DNA of 64,000 nt. Origin: Malus domestica (taxonomy: Eukaryota; Streptophyta; Magnoliopsida; Rosales; Rosaceae). Position 1 is the stretch's first letter. Each line of letters starts with the position of its first letter. Shown piece after piece: positions 35,089 to 46,439 of the stretch. Made by a program: the position numbers and the translations under genes. The stretch spans positions 33,410,001 to 33,474,000 of the forward strand of contig NC_091667.1 in assembly GCF_042453785.1 (NCBI RefSeq). Reading direction: 5' to 3'. The notes beneath the pieces were generated by a model, which worked only from the letters and a program-made list of their open reading frames with translations, had not been told where the DNA came from and searched no databases.

Positions 35089-35660
35089 TGTTGTGGAGCA
35101 AAAAATAATCACAAGGTGACACGTGGATTTTTGGACAAAAGAGGGCAAAAATACCATTGAGGTACAACGGGGTTCCTACGCGTGAGCAGCGGGTAATCAT
35201 CTTTCAACCAAATCAAAAGTGCCCAAAATAGGTAACAAATTCAAAGTTATTTCATCTATCCTCATCCTATATTTTCCACAAGGTAATTATTTCATAACCT
35301 TCAAAACATCCTATATAAATTACATAACCCCCAAAATATTTATTCCAAAAATGTGTTGATTAACCAATTAATGGATTAATTGCCTAATTAATGTATTAAA
35401 TCACACATTAAACCATAAGTTACACCCTAAAAAACATCCAAAGGGGACCGGCCACACTATCCCTATAAATAGGCTCCCATTTTCACCAAAAGATCATTTC
35501 AACACACTTCAAAGTTCCCAATACTCTCCAAACACTTTTCTCTCTAAATTCTAACTTTGGCATCGGAGGTTCTTCGGCCAAAGCCCCCCATTCATCGTGG
35601 GCGCGTGAGGCTTTTGGTCTGGACCCTAATGTGTTAATTGTTTTATAGATGTAATTTTGT
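35089..35660 (+). repeat. LTR-like sequence, possible solo LTR
   Basis: Starts TGTTGTGGAGC. It has a good TATA box (CCTATAAATAGGCTCCC, about 35462) and, downstream of it, the phrase CTTTGGCATCGGAGG and CTTCGGCC commonly seen in the R/U5 part of plant gypsy LTRs. The right end is not defined and no pol is nearby. Confidence 0.45.
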
Positions 35661-36017
35661 CCACAATCAAGAAAGAAAAAATTTACATTCACAAATGTGA
35701 CTTTTGAGTTATAGGAGATAAAATATAATTAAAATCGAGTTTTATAAGGCGTAAATAAAAATAAACCTGATAACAACTAAATAAGAGTTATTCCAAAAGG
35801 AAAAAGTGAACTAAAGTAAGAGGATCTAAGCATATTCCACCTTATCATATATATATATATAAAAGCATATTCCACCTTAATTATAAAATTGCACTTGGAC
35901 TGATTAAATTCTCTCACAAACACTTTCGACTAGACAAAATGATTACTTTGGATACATCATTGAAAAATCCATCGAAAACTAGTTTAATTAATTAATTAAT
36001 ATATTTCAACTTCGAAA

Positions 36018-36191
36018 GAGAAATTTTTCATTGTGACTGGAATACGAGTGGTACGTACATTATGTGTTTTTATATAATGATGAGAAATTTTATTTTTTAA
36101 GTTATTAACTTTTAAATACACATATCCTACCATTTGTATAGTAATACATCATATACCACTCTGTATATTGATCGTACTGAAAAATCTCTCT
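36018..36191 (+). mobile_element. MITE family C, copy 2
   Basis: Inverted ends GAGAAATTTTTCATTGTGAC and its partner TACTGAAAAATCTCTC, about 174 bp. Same family as 20095-20267 and 45571-45703. Confidence 0.7.
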
Positions 36192-37129
36192 AGAAGTTGG
36201 TAAGAACACTCCTAGGGCAAACCTAACCCACAACATATGCCATATGCCATCGAATCATATGGAAATAAAAAACATGCATAAACGTGGATCGTTCGTTTCA
36301 AGCATACGGTCCAGTTAACGGAGACGTTATCATGTTGGATACATGCATGATTAGAAACAATTGTTTCCTACGCGTAGTTGACGGTATATCGGCGTGGAAT
36401 CATCATCTCTGTCCTGTTAGGCTATCACTGTCACTGTTAGCTGGGAGGGGAAGGAATCCGGCGAGGATTTGAAATTTGATGGATTCCGTGATGATGTTTG
36501 TTCATTATATATTGTGCGATCAGTTTTTATTAGGTACCATTTATATTTAATTTAAAATTTAAAAATTAAAATAATTTCTGATATCATAATGTATGATGAA
36601 CGGACACGTTCACGAAATTCTCTGAATTTTCTGAAAAGAAATCCGGCAAGGATTCTTTTCAGCTGGGAGGGATCGGGAGGTATCCAATTATTGACCATAC
36701 TACTACTACTAGGCGCTTTGTTGACTTTCCATGCTGCTGCATATGTTAAACAACAAGGGGGACCATTTGCAAATTCGACGGCTCCAAAAATATATCACAC
36801 ATATTTTTGACGTGGAAATTAGTCACTCGATGTATGATGCTTGCCAGAAAACATATAGGCTGGCAACCACATAGAGAAAGAGACTGTCCAGCTAATTATA
36901 ATAACCCTAGCAAAACACTGAGTGTCCACTTAATTTTTTTAATTAAATAATTTTTTGTCTGTAAGTCATGTGATATATAGTAAACATTAGATATTTAGGA
37001 TGTAACTTTTTTGTCCTTAATCAGACATTTACAAACATAAATAAAAACAAGAAGATAAATCAAAGCACAGTTGATTTACTTGCAATGCACCCATTTTCTA
37101 GTATCACAACCATAACACCCCATGTATGT
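36192..37129. other. Intergenic upstream of the duplicated SDH block
   Basis: No gene seen. Two similar words (AATCCGGCGAGGATTTGAA near 36452 and AATCCGGCAAGGATTCTTT near 36640) suggest a small old duplication. Confidence 0.4.
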
Positions 37130-37718
37130 GACTTTTTAGTTGTTGGATCTTTAGCGATTAGATTTTTGGTTGTATATTCAGTCGTTTATTTATTTAGCCC
37201 ATAATATGAGCTGGTTGATCCTAGAATTTACACACCTTACTAATCTTCATTAGTGATCAACATCATATCCATTTAGGACAATATTTACATACACCTATTT
37301 ACAAAGTTACGGATAGTAAACGTTCAAATACCATAATAAAAAATGCTTGTTTTGGTTAATTATCATATAAAGATACATGTATCCATGCACCTAGATGCAA
37401 TTAGCGTATGTTCACAGTAAAAATATCGTCTATTAATTATCATCTGAATGTCATTTCTAAAAAAACATTAATCAAATTGAAGATTATCAGGATAACTATT
37501 TGAAAATCAATATTCAACGAATAAGGATTTGCTTTGTTTGGGGTAAAAAAAGTGATCTGAGATTTTATCCGGTAGGATCCCATGTATCAAGGCAGGTAAT
37601 TACTTCAAATATGTTTCTTTTTTAGTTGCAATACCCTAATCTTAGTTTTAACCTTCAAACCCACTCGACCACTACTGAAAATTAGATAATTAAGATGCGG
37701 GACCACAACGGACGGTTG

Positions 37719-37750
37719 CTACGTGAATCTGACTCTGCATGTCGTGGAAT
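37719..37750 (+). promoter_or_regulatory. Conserved SDH upstream module, copy 2
   Basis: CTACGTGAATCTGACTCTGC followed by ATGTCGTGGAAT, identical to the module before SDH3 and located 1.08 kb before the SDH2 start. Confidence 0.5.
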
Positions 37751-38667
37751 CGATTCAGCAAATGCATAATGTCCGCTCATTCAACTTTGGGCCTTCACCT
37801 ACTCTTTTTGCATCTTGTGATTTAGATTTGGCTGCTTCCGAGTTAAGGGGAGAGATTTTTTAACGTGTCTGGAATACGGATTATATGTCAAATGTATTAA
37901 ATAAATGGTAAAACGGTTTTTTTAGGTATCTCTCAATTTGTATAAAAACATACAACCTATTTGTCGGTGTTCTAAACACACTAAAAATCTCTAATTATGC
38001 ACCCAAAATCAAATTTTTTTAAATATATAAATGTGCTTACAACGATATTTAAGTCAATTATATAGTATTACGGCGTGATATTTACAATTGCACAAACAAG
38101 TTTCTCCAAAAAGGAGAGAGCAATTCCAATTCCAATTCCAATGGAATATACCCAAAAGTGTGATTGTAGCGGACGAATAATATATTTGGCAAAACTGTGC
38201 AAGAGATAATAACATATCACCCACGGAATATCCAAATTAGATACGAAAATGTTATTAGCATTCTAAAAAAAGTTATTTCAGTTATAGACAAGTAATTGAT
38301 GGAATTACGGGACATTTCCAAATGCAATATATCTTTCGAATTTTTTTTTCAAAAGAGAGGTTCAGTATGACCTGTTGCATTGTCAATAGAACATTTTGTT
38401 ACTTATATTGCTTGACTCTTCTCTTTAAATAAAACTTTTTTATATTTATACAAATTACAGTTAGACATATGTGCATACATTTTTTTTTATATAATTTTGA
38501 TGACTTATTTCTTACCCGTCAAAAAATAATTAAAAAAGAATTAACGGCCCTCTCGAAACGGATACTCTTTTCGGAAAAGAAATTGGATAATATTTGGGTT
38601 TTGGATTATCCTAATTTTACATAGCTGTACAAGTGCAACTTGAACAGATCACACTCCTCCAAACTCA

Positions 38668-38675
38668 TATAAATA
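38668..38675 (+). promoter_or_regulatory. TATA box of SDH copy 2
   Basis: TATAAATA, 160 bp before the ATG, in sequence shared with copy 3. Confidence 0.75.
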
Positions 38676-38827
38676 CCACCCGCATCCACTCTATTTCCAT
38701 CAACAAATCAAACAAGTCCGTGTATTCTGTGTCTTCTGTGTTCATTTTATTTGGAGGAGAAGAAGTTTGTGTCTTTCAAACACAAACAAACACTCCAGAA
38801 ATAAAAAACCAGAGAAGAGTAAAAAAA

Positions 38828-40073
38828 ATGGGCAAGGGAGGCCAATCCTGCAATGGCATGGTTAGACAAGCCAAACCTGTTGAGCAGGAAAACATGGCTG
38901 CTTGGCTTGTTGATGTCAACACCATCAAGATCCTACCTTTCAAGCTCCCCAGTATCGGTATGTATCTCTCTCCTTGTTCTTAATTCCGTCCTTCTTTCCT
39001 TCGGTTTTCAATTTTTTGTTTTTAATTCTCGGTTTTCTTAGTTGTATTGATGCTAACGTCTTGCTCCCCTGTTTTGTTGGGATTTCTTAATTTTAGGACC
39101 CAATGATGTTCGAATTCGGATCAAGGCTGTCGGCATTTGTGGAAGTGATGTTCACTACCTCAAGACCATGAAATGCGCGGATTTTGAGGTTAAAGAGCCA
39201 ATGGTAATCGGACATGAGTGTGCCGGGATCGTAGACAAAGTTGGGAGCGAGGTGAAGCATTTGGTGCCTGGTGACCGCGTGGCGGTAGAGCCTGGCATCA
39301 GCTGCGCACGGTGCCAGCAGTGCAAGGGAGGCCGCTATAATCTTTGCCCTGATATGAAGTTTTTCGCCACCCCACCGGTTCATGGTTCCTTGGCTAATCA
39401 GATTGTGCACCCTGCGGATCTGTGCTTTAAATTGCCGGAAAACGTGAGTTTGGAGGAAGGGGCAATGTGTGAGCCCTTGAGTGTTGGGGTTCACGCTTGT
39501 CGGCGAGCCAATGTTGGTCCCGAGACAACTGTCCTGATCATCGGAGCAGGGCCTATTGGTCTCGTTTCAGTTTTAGCCGCTCGTGCTTTCGGGGCACCAA
39601 GAATTGTGATTGTGGATATGGATGACAAGCGTCTAGCAATGGCAAAGTCTCTCGGTGCTGATGAAGCCGTGAAAGTTTCGACAAAAATGGAGGATTTAGA
39701 TGATGAAGTTGCCGAAATTAAAAAAGCCATGATCTCCGAAGTGGATGTGACCTTCGATTGTGTGGGTTTCAACAAAACCATGTCGACCGGCCTCAATGCT
39801 ACTCGTCCCGGCGGAAAAGTCTGCCTTGTAGGAATGGGACACGGTGTGATGACGGTGCCTCTGACTCCCGCTGCTGCTAGGGAGGTTGACGTTGTTGGAG
39901 TTTTCCGATACCAGAACACATGGCCGCTTTGCCTCGAGTTTTTGAGAAGTGGGAAGATTGACGTGAAGCCGCTTATCACACACCGTTTTGGATTTACTGA
40001 GAAGGAGGTGGAAGAAGCGTTTGCAACAAGTGCTCGTGGGGGTAATGCCATCAAGGTGATGTTCAAATTGTAA
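38828..40073 (+). CDS. SDH: NAD-dependent sorbitol dehydrogenase, copy 2 (two exons)
   Basis: Same reaction and pathway as copy 1. Exons 38828-38957 and 39097-40073 join in frame to 368 aa. Residues: catalytic zinc Cys58, His83, Glu84 and Glu169; structural zinc Cys113, Cys116, Cys119 and Cys127; NAD fold GAGPIG at 193-198 and Asp in IVDMDD; C-terminus [11 protein letters not shown]. Only the first intron is present, at the same place and phase (phase 1, within the Gly codon before PND) as in copy 1. The three later introns of copy 1 are absent without any residue change at the joins ([25 protein letters not shown]). The N-terminus has an extra stretch, [15 protein letters not shown]. No defect is seen, so it should be active. 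Confidence 0.95.
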
Positions 40074-40140
40074 AGACGAAGACAGGTTTTGATGATCAAA
40101 TTGTTAGTAGAATGTAGAGGGTGGGGTGTTGGGGGGATTA

Positions 40141-42060
40141 TTTACATGTCATAACTCAATAAGCAAGTTCCGTTCCACTGTATGGTTTTTTAAGTAATAA
40201 TAGTATTACTTTTGGTGGGCTTCTCATTCTGTTTGTTTTGTTACCGCGGAGCTTAACAAAAAGGAATCCTCCACTCCTTTGCTAACTCAATGGTGGCGAG
40301 CCGCCGCCTCAAATTCCCCAAGTGTGGCTATTGAACGAAAATGCAATCAAATTCCCAAGCGACAAAAGCCACGGTTTTTCCCCATGTGTGGCTATTGAAG
40401 AAAATGTCACAATGACAAGCCGCCTCCTCAAAATTCGTGGCCATAGCCTAAATTTTAATAGCATTTTAGAACAGTAAGAAAATAAAAAATTCCCCATTCT
40501 TAAAGCATTTTTACCGACTCCCTTTGCTCCACCTAAATCTCTTTAGAGCAAATTACTGTGCATGATCGACAAAGAAAAGGTACTGTGGATGGAATTATGC
40601 AACAATAAGCAGAAAGGCTTGCATTCATACTAAATCAAACTAAATCTTAAAACCCTGTGGCCAAAGCCTAACTTTGGCGTGAAAGTGACGCAATCATTCA
40701 TGTCGAGACCATATTCTTCATCTGCCCAAAATGCTAGTTCACCTCATAAACAATTGCAAGGGAATCGAACTCAAGTGCAACAAAACCCGAAATCATTGCA
40801 TTCCAAGGTTAACACTTCAAATCCACATACTCAAATATTTAATCCAAATTTAGTCTCAAAGATTTGGATATGTGCTTTACGTTTAGACATAAATATAAAT
40901 ATAAAAATAAAAATATAGGTATACGAATAAAAGCTCTACATATAAATATAAAAATATAGGTACGAGAATAAAAATAATTGCTCTCCTATGCACTACAAAG
41001 TGAAGACATATATATATATATATATATATAACTTTTGAGTTCAAATGAAACTTATGAGTTTCAATATAAGATTTAAGTCTAAGATAAAGGTCACGCTAAT
41101 AAGGTATTCCAACAAGAAAAATGACATTAAGTTCTAACTTCAACCACCTCCAATGCACACTCCAAATTTATTAAAACTTAAGACAATGTTTTACCTTCCA
41201 ATGTACATACTCAAACATTGAAAATCTATTGGCTTGTTCAAGTGACTTTGTTCACATCAATTATGAACCCGTCAATTATTGCCAAGGCGTGTTTGAGTGT
41301 GTATTATTGGGGCATTCATTATCCAATTGTTATTATAACTACAAAATGTTATTCTTATCATTTTTTTATACCAAAAAAAAAATGTTATTCTCTAATAGAA
41401 ATAGAACTCACATGTGTTAGTGACTCTATTTCTATTAGATAAATAATACAAATGTAGTATGAAAAATATAATAAATCTAGCATTAGTCGTTCTAATTGTT
41501 GTCCGTACAACGGCTCTTTGACTTTCATACTCCAAACTTCGTCACTGACATTTGATGCGCCAGAAAATCCCAATTGACGGTTATTAGTTAAAGAGTTTTC
41601 TTTGGTCCTTAGGAGACATTGCAACATTATTTGATATTAGGCTAAGTGGTTTGCCTTGACAATATTGGTTTTGTATTTTTTTAAACAATCGATATTTCTA
41701 CATTAAGATGAGTTGGATGGGCTTAGCCTCACTATGGACTATCAATAATGTGGTTCAAATTCGTCTTTAGCAAGAATCAAACCTAAGACTTTTCACTTAC
41801 AAATGAAGATGAATATTACTAGACCGTAGTACTAAGTGGTAGACAATGTTAATTTTAATAATCAGATATTTACTGGCCCCATCATACATTTTTATTTGAT
41901 AAACTTCATATTTATATCATTGCCTAAAATAATAAGACAAATTTATTTTTTGTAGTGGTAAATTATTGAATTTTTAACCCATTACGTTATGAATTCAAAC
42001 CTTATCATCCTCTTATTGTCTAAATTAATTTAGTGGCTAAAATAAATAAATAATTTATCT
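40141..42060. other. Intergenic between SDH2 and the orphan SDH module
   Basis: No gene. It has an (AT)n run at 41008-41030 and a perfect 15-bp-stem inverted repeat at 41391-41439. TACTGTGGATGGAATTATGC (around 40580) recurs with small changes near 42326. Confidence 0.45.
41391..41439. repeat. Short perfect inverted repeat (hairpin)
   Basis: TCTAATAGAAATAGA (41391-41405) and its exact complement (41425-41439) around a 19-bp spacer. It may be a tiny MITE or a cruciform; no function is evident. Confidence 0.7.
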
Positions 42061-42249
42061 GATATCTGATATGATCCCGTATCAATTGAGGTAACTACTC
42101 CAAATATTGTTCCTTCTAGGGTTGCATCCCTAATCTTGGTTTAAATTAAAAATTGCTCAACTATCTCTATCCAAAAAGTGAAGCGACCACAAAATCTACC
42201 AAAAATTGAATCGACGTGGGACCTACGTGGTGGAGAGAGAGGAGGGATG

Positions 42250-42281
42250 CTACATCAATCTGACTCTGCATGCCGTGGAAT
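42250..42281 (+). promoter_or_regulatory. Orphan SDH upstream module, no SDH gene follows
   Basis: CTACATCAATCTGACTCTGC followed by ATGCCGTGGAAT; the flanking DNA (42060-42310) also aligns with the SDH upstream regions. No SDH coding sequence lies between here and the next block. A CACTA element was inserted 177 bp further on. Confidence 0.55.
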
Positions 42282-43817
42282 CCATTCAACAGTCCCTAAT
42301 ACCCGTTGATTCTGTGGTACTGTGGAGTGTGGATGGAATTATGCAACGATAAAATAGTGTATTAATCTGCACCAAGACAACTGGAAATACAATAAACAAA
42401 AAAGGCTGGACATGGATATAAAATTTACATGCAAATGGGATATTTTATCGACGTCGACACTACTAGAATTTTGGCTAAAAGCCACTTTTTTCATTGGTGT
42501 CTATTGTCAAGTGTGGACACTCTTATTGGTGACAAACCTCAATGGCTACCAAACAACCACTAAATAAGAGAACATGGCCTATGTAGAGGACTTTATTGTA
42601 ACAACGGAAACCCTTATTACATTGGTGGCATCTGCAAACATTGCCACCCTAATTCACATTGGTGGCAAAGTTGCAAATTGTGTTTTAAAAAAAAGGATGC
42701 CCTGTGTGGGCACCCAAATTGGAGTATCATATTTCTTTTTTTGTTTTTGGTGAGAAAACAAATTGTAATATCATTAAAATGTAAGAATACAACTATAAAT
42801 TTGCATAACTGATATTTTATACAATTTTGTACAAATGTTGGAACCAAACTTTAAAAAGTCTTCGAACCCTTTGTTTCCAAGAGCTTAATCATCTCAATAA
42901 CTGAATTGCTCAAGTGCAATAACTCTTTACCTTCAGCGGTCTTTCTCTTTCCATCTTATTTTGCTCAACAGGCTCATCTTCTCTGCCACCTGATGGGTGA
43001 ACACACATAAAAAGCAAATTCAGAAAGGCAATTCATTGTCACGTGCCCAACATACCAACACTTATATACATCTGTTATCTCCAAGCAACATATTTAAGAA
43101 GAGCAACTTCATGAAGTTTTCCTTATAGATATCTCACAGTTGTTCATTTCATGTTAAGATTATTGCATGTTACGATGCAAATAGAAAAGTTGATACTACA
43201 AAATTTGTCCCCACAAGTAATTTACATGTTAGGATGATGTCACAAAGTTAATTCTACAAACTCGAGTCAAAACTTATTTCCCAAATGCTACCTGAAAACA
43301 ATTTTTTTCAAATAGAGTTCATATGCACTACTAAGCTGAGAGTGATTGAAAATATAGAGACAAAGCGCATATTCTTAAGTATGATGTATTCAAAATCACC
43401 TGATGGTCAAACTCTGCTCGCTCTATTGCCCGCATGTCACTGTGGAGCTTCAGGTCTGTTGGTATTGTTATTTCTTTTACCGGAGGTTTCAGTAAGCACT
43501 GAGATGACAAATACAAAGATATGCATACAAGTTAGTGGTTCGGTCTTGTCTGTCTTGCAATAGCAATAAAATCACTTAAATATAGTCATTTTCATGTGAT
43601 TTTGAATTGGTATCTATACTTCTAGTTCGTCAGTTGTCCATGGGAGGCCCTGAGCAATTGGTTTCCGCTGTCTATCCTCCTCCATCATCATCTCTTGTAG
43701 CTTCTTCGTGAACTCTTCCCCTTTCCTACAATGATATCACAAAACGAAGTTAGAAGCAACGTAAACCAAGTAAACTTTCAAGTGCTTTTCGATACCATTC
43801 ATTTTCAGCACAGTTTA

Positions 43818-44325
43818 TGTCACATCCCCGCTCGAACCCCACCACATCCCGGCTCGACTCCACCATAGCACGATATTATTCACTTTGGGCCCCGACCACG
43901 CCCTTACGGTTTTGTTTCTAGGAACTCACACGAGAACTTCCCAGTAGGTCACCCATCTTACAATACACCTCCTTAGGGGCCCAACGTCCTCGTCAGCACA
44001 TTTCCGCCCAGAGATTGGCTCTGATACCAAATTATCACATCCGGCCTGGGCCCCCACCACATCTTAGGCTCGACTCCGCTATAACACGATATTGTTTGCT
44101 TTAGGCCCCGACCACGCCCTCAAGGTTTTGTTTCTGGGAACTCACACGAGAAATTCCCAGTGGGTCACCCATCCTGGGATTGCTCTCGCGTGAACTCGCT
44201 TAACTTCGGAGTTCCTACGAAACTCGAAGCCAGTGAGCTCTCAAAAGGCCTCGTGCTAAGTAGAGATGGGAATGTACATATAAGGCTTACAGGATTCTCA
44301 CACTTGGGCGATGTGGGATCTAACA
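43818..44325 (-). mobile_element. Cassandra-type TRIM element with 5S rRNA-derived LTR
   Basis: On the minus strand: an LTR from 44325 (TGTTAGATCCCACATCGCCC) to about 44031; primer site TGGTATCAGAGC (44029-44018) complementary to initiator tRNA-Met; a short spacer ending in a purine-rich tract (CCCCTAAGGAGGTG, about 43977-43964); and a shortened second LTR (about 43963-43818) lacking the first half. Cassandra elements are defined by 5S rRNA sequence in their LTRs. It sits inside an intron-like part of the captured TPX2 fragment. Confidence 0.85.
44140..44240 (-). repeat. 5S rRNA-like segment inside the Cassandra LTR
   Basis: On the minus strand, AACTCCGAAGTTAAGCG, GCGAGAGCAATCCCAGGATG and GGGTGACCCACTGGGAA follow the order of the 3' half of 5S rRNA, including the region of its internal promoter. 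It is part of the retroelement, not a 5S gene. Confidence 0.85.
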
Positions 44326-45570
44326 CTTTACCACTATTCTTAGCTTGAATGGCTTAGCGCTAGTGTCTCTCTGTTGCTTCTTCTTCTTCCATCTCCCTTA
44401 TCCGATTGTGCTAGAAGATTCAGAGCTCTGAAATTCAAACCGGAATACAGAGGTAACCTGGGTTAGTTAATCATTTTCAATCTCCAAATAATGTAAAAAC
44501 AGTAAGGACAAGACTCACATTTCTTCGGCTCCTTTGCACCCCCCTCAAAATTCAAAGTCCTGTTTGAGACACTGTTTAGTCAAAAGAGCACAACCAAACT
44601 CAGTCAGGACATACAACAAACACCTGATGTGCATCAAATTCTCATGCTAACCTTAATCAAGTATAATTGCTAACCTTCCCAGACTTCCATCCCAAGAAGA
44701 AGAGACTAAAGTTCGCCAATCCAGACCAAGATTATCTGACGTCAAGAACAAGTCCGACGAGAAAAACGAATAAGATGAGACCTGTGTTTCCGACGCCTTA
44801 GGCTGAGGTTGCAATCCGGGTAATGCCCACTTCACCACCTTCTTCCCAATCTCTTCCGCCGCTTCCTCCTCCCCATTCTGCTCATCCGAATCCTTCGAGC
44901 TCGGAATCGAAAGCAACTTCTCAAACGCCTGAACAAAATGCATCACCTTCCCACTTTTCGGCACGCTCTTCCTCGCCTCTTCTAGCAACTAAGACCTACA
45001 AAAACTTCCATTCTTCTCGGCCCAGGTCACAAACAACCTTGATTCACCTTCCTCGTCCCCAATCTTCGACATGCATACAGAAAATGGAATAAAGATTTAA
45101 AATCTAGAATCAATCCAAAAGCTGAACACTTTTATTTTGGAAAAGAACTTACATTGAGGGATAGCCCACGAGGAGAGGATCATCTTTACCTCTTGGGTCA
45201 AGTTCAATTCCGGCAAGCTTGACCGTAAATTGGCCGGAAAACCCCCGGTTACTGTTTCTTAGATTTGAAATTAAGGAAATTCGGCTTCGAATTTGATGAA
45301 ACTAACTTGGGCGTTGGAAAGAGGACGAGAAGAGAATTTTGGAGGTACAAGTTGACGGTCGTTGGTGTTCTCATCGCTATCGTTTGTGTTCGACTCCCGT
45401 TGTCGGCGCCGTTGCGTGAAGAGAAGAGGGAAAAAAGAGAGAATGAAGCGAATGAGGTGTTGGACGTTTGTGAAGGGGAGAGAGAGGATTTAGATTTTTA
45501 CACAAAAGCAAGACACCAATCTCAGCTTAAAAGACACCAAAAATAAAAGGACACCAATAAAAAAATTAAA

Positions 45571-45703
45571 GAGATTTTTCAGTGTGATCAGTACACGGGA
45601 TGGTACACCACGTGTCACTATACAAATGGTGAGATATGTGTACTAGAAAGTTAATAAATTAAAGAATAACCATATGTGTTCCTGTCACAATGGAAATTTT
45701 CTC
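45571..45703 (-). mobile_element. MITE family C, copy 3, inside the CACTA element
   Basis: Ends GAGATTTTTCAGTGTGATCA and CCTGTCACAATGGAAATTTTCTC. The middle (ACGTGTCACTATACAAATGG) matches family C in inverted orientation. It is 133 bp, with part of the usual centre missing. Confidence 0.65.
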
Positions 45704-45848
45704 CACAAATTAGAAGGCCACTAGTATTAGTGGCATTAACTAAAAAGACACCAAAAAAAGCCAAGAATGCCATCTTAATGTCTATAGTCACCAATTGTAA
45801 ATGGTGTGTAAATATTAGTGTTCTATTACTATAATTCTAGTAGTGCGA

Positions 45849-46439
45849 GGCTCTTATCTTTTTGTTTTTGCTCTTTATTTCAGTTTTTCAAATTTTTATT
45901 TGTTTGTGGGGGATTTCAAAATACAAATGGACTATTTTATCAATTGAGCCATTATATAATATGTGAGAAGATACATGTCTTATTATTCGCCTTCATCTCG
46001 TGCTGCTATAGAACAACATTAAGGCAACTAAACTCTCAATTAGAGACTACAAAAAATTCGGGTTTTCATTACATCTCGATAATTACATTCGTTTTTTAAT
46101 ATATTCGGTTTATTTTTTGTCGTGACCCATTATGATAATAAGAATAAGAAGGAAATTAAACTAAATTTAAAGTATTAGAAATGTGAAATCTACTAAAAAA
46201 TTTGAGAAAAGCCTCAAAGTTTGGATTGAATAATATGAAAGATAACACTATATCACCACGGAAAATAGTTTTATAGTTTTCCACAAATCTATGTTTGCGA
46301 GAAAATCCTAAGTGAAAGCAAAATACCTTTGAACAGAAAACCATATCATAAGTTCAAATCGGAGTTGATAGCCTAAGTCTATGTTGTGTGGATCATGCTA
46401 TATGATTTAATATAATAAATTTATCGTTTGACAAAAAAT
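45849..46439. other. Intergenic between the CACTA element and the second SDH block
   Basis: About 590 bp, AT-rich, no gene and no SDH homology. Confidence 0.45.

Larger units (their letters stand above)
37130..40140 (+). repeat. Duplicated SDH block, copy A
   Basis: Aligns in order with 46440-49555. It includes TTTTTGGTTGTATATTCA (37164), the conserved 32-bp module (37719-37750), the CCCAAAAGTGTGATTGTA region, the TATA box and the whole SDH gene. It therefore marks a tandem duplication of about 3 kb, with more divergence in the upstream part than in the coding part. Confidence 0.85.
42890..45080 (-). pseudogene. TPX2-family gene fragment captured by the CACTA element
   Basis: Exon-like pieces in N-to-C order on the minus strand. 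About 45075-44998: KIGDEEGESRLFVTWAEKNG. About 44988-44700: KVMHFVQAFEKLLSIPSS and SSDLFLTSDNLGLD. About 43734-43630: KGEEFTKKLQEMMMEEDRQR and QGLPWTT. About 43500-43400: LKLHSDMRAIERAEFDHQ. From 42989: VAEKMS and, in another frame, VEQNKMERERP. The HSDMRA.ERAEFDHQ.VAEKMS join is the hallmark of plant TPX2-domain proteins, which bind microtubules and organise spindles. The donor at 43399 and the acceptor at 42990 are intact. A 1-bp loss after MSLL breaks the frame and no complete ORF remains. Confidence 0.72.
42458..45845. mobile_element. CACTA transposon, 3388 bp, with 3-bp target duplication
   Basis: Termini CACTACTAGAATT (42458) and AATTCTAGTAGTG (ending 45845) are perfect inverse copies over at least 13 bp. 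CGA flanks both sides (42455-42457 and 45846-45848), the 3-bp duplication of CACTA elements. Subterminal GGTGTC/ACACC-type words recur near both ends (for example TTGGTGTCTATTG and GACACCAA). No transposase is present. The interior carries a fragment of a host gene (TPX2 family), a Cassandra element and a MITE. Confidence 0.93.

Noticed and set aside
39491..40099. 202-codon open frame antisense to SDH copy 2 (and a similar one at 48943-49518)
   Set aside because: It mirrors the sense codons, appears in both copies only where the SDH frame is conserved, and has no domain. It is a shadow of the sense gene.
44140..44240. 5S rRNA gene
   Set aside because: Only part of a 5S sequence, diverged, and embedded in a structure with a primer site and LTR. 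It belongs to Cassandra.
45265..45546. 93-codon plus-strand frame in the CACTA element
   Set aside because: It runs opposite to the captured gene and contains no domain. It may be leader DNA of the captured gene read backwards.
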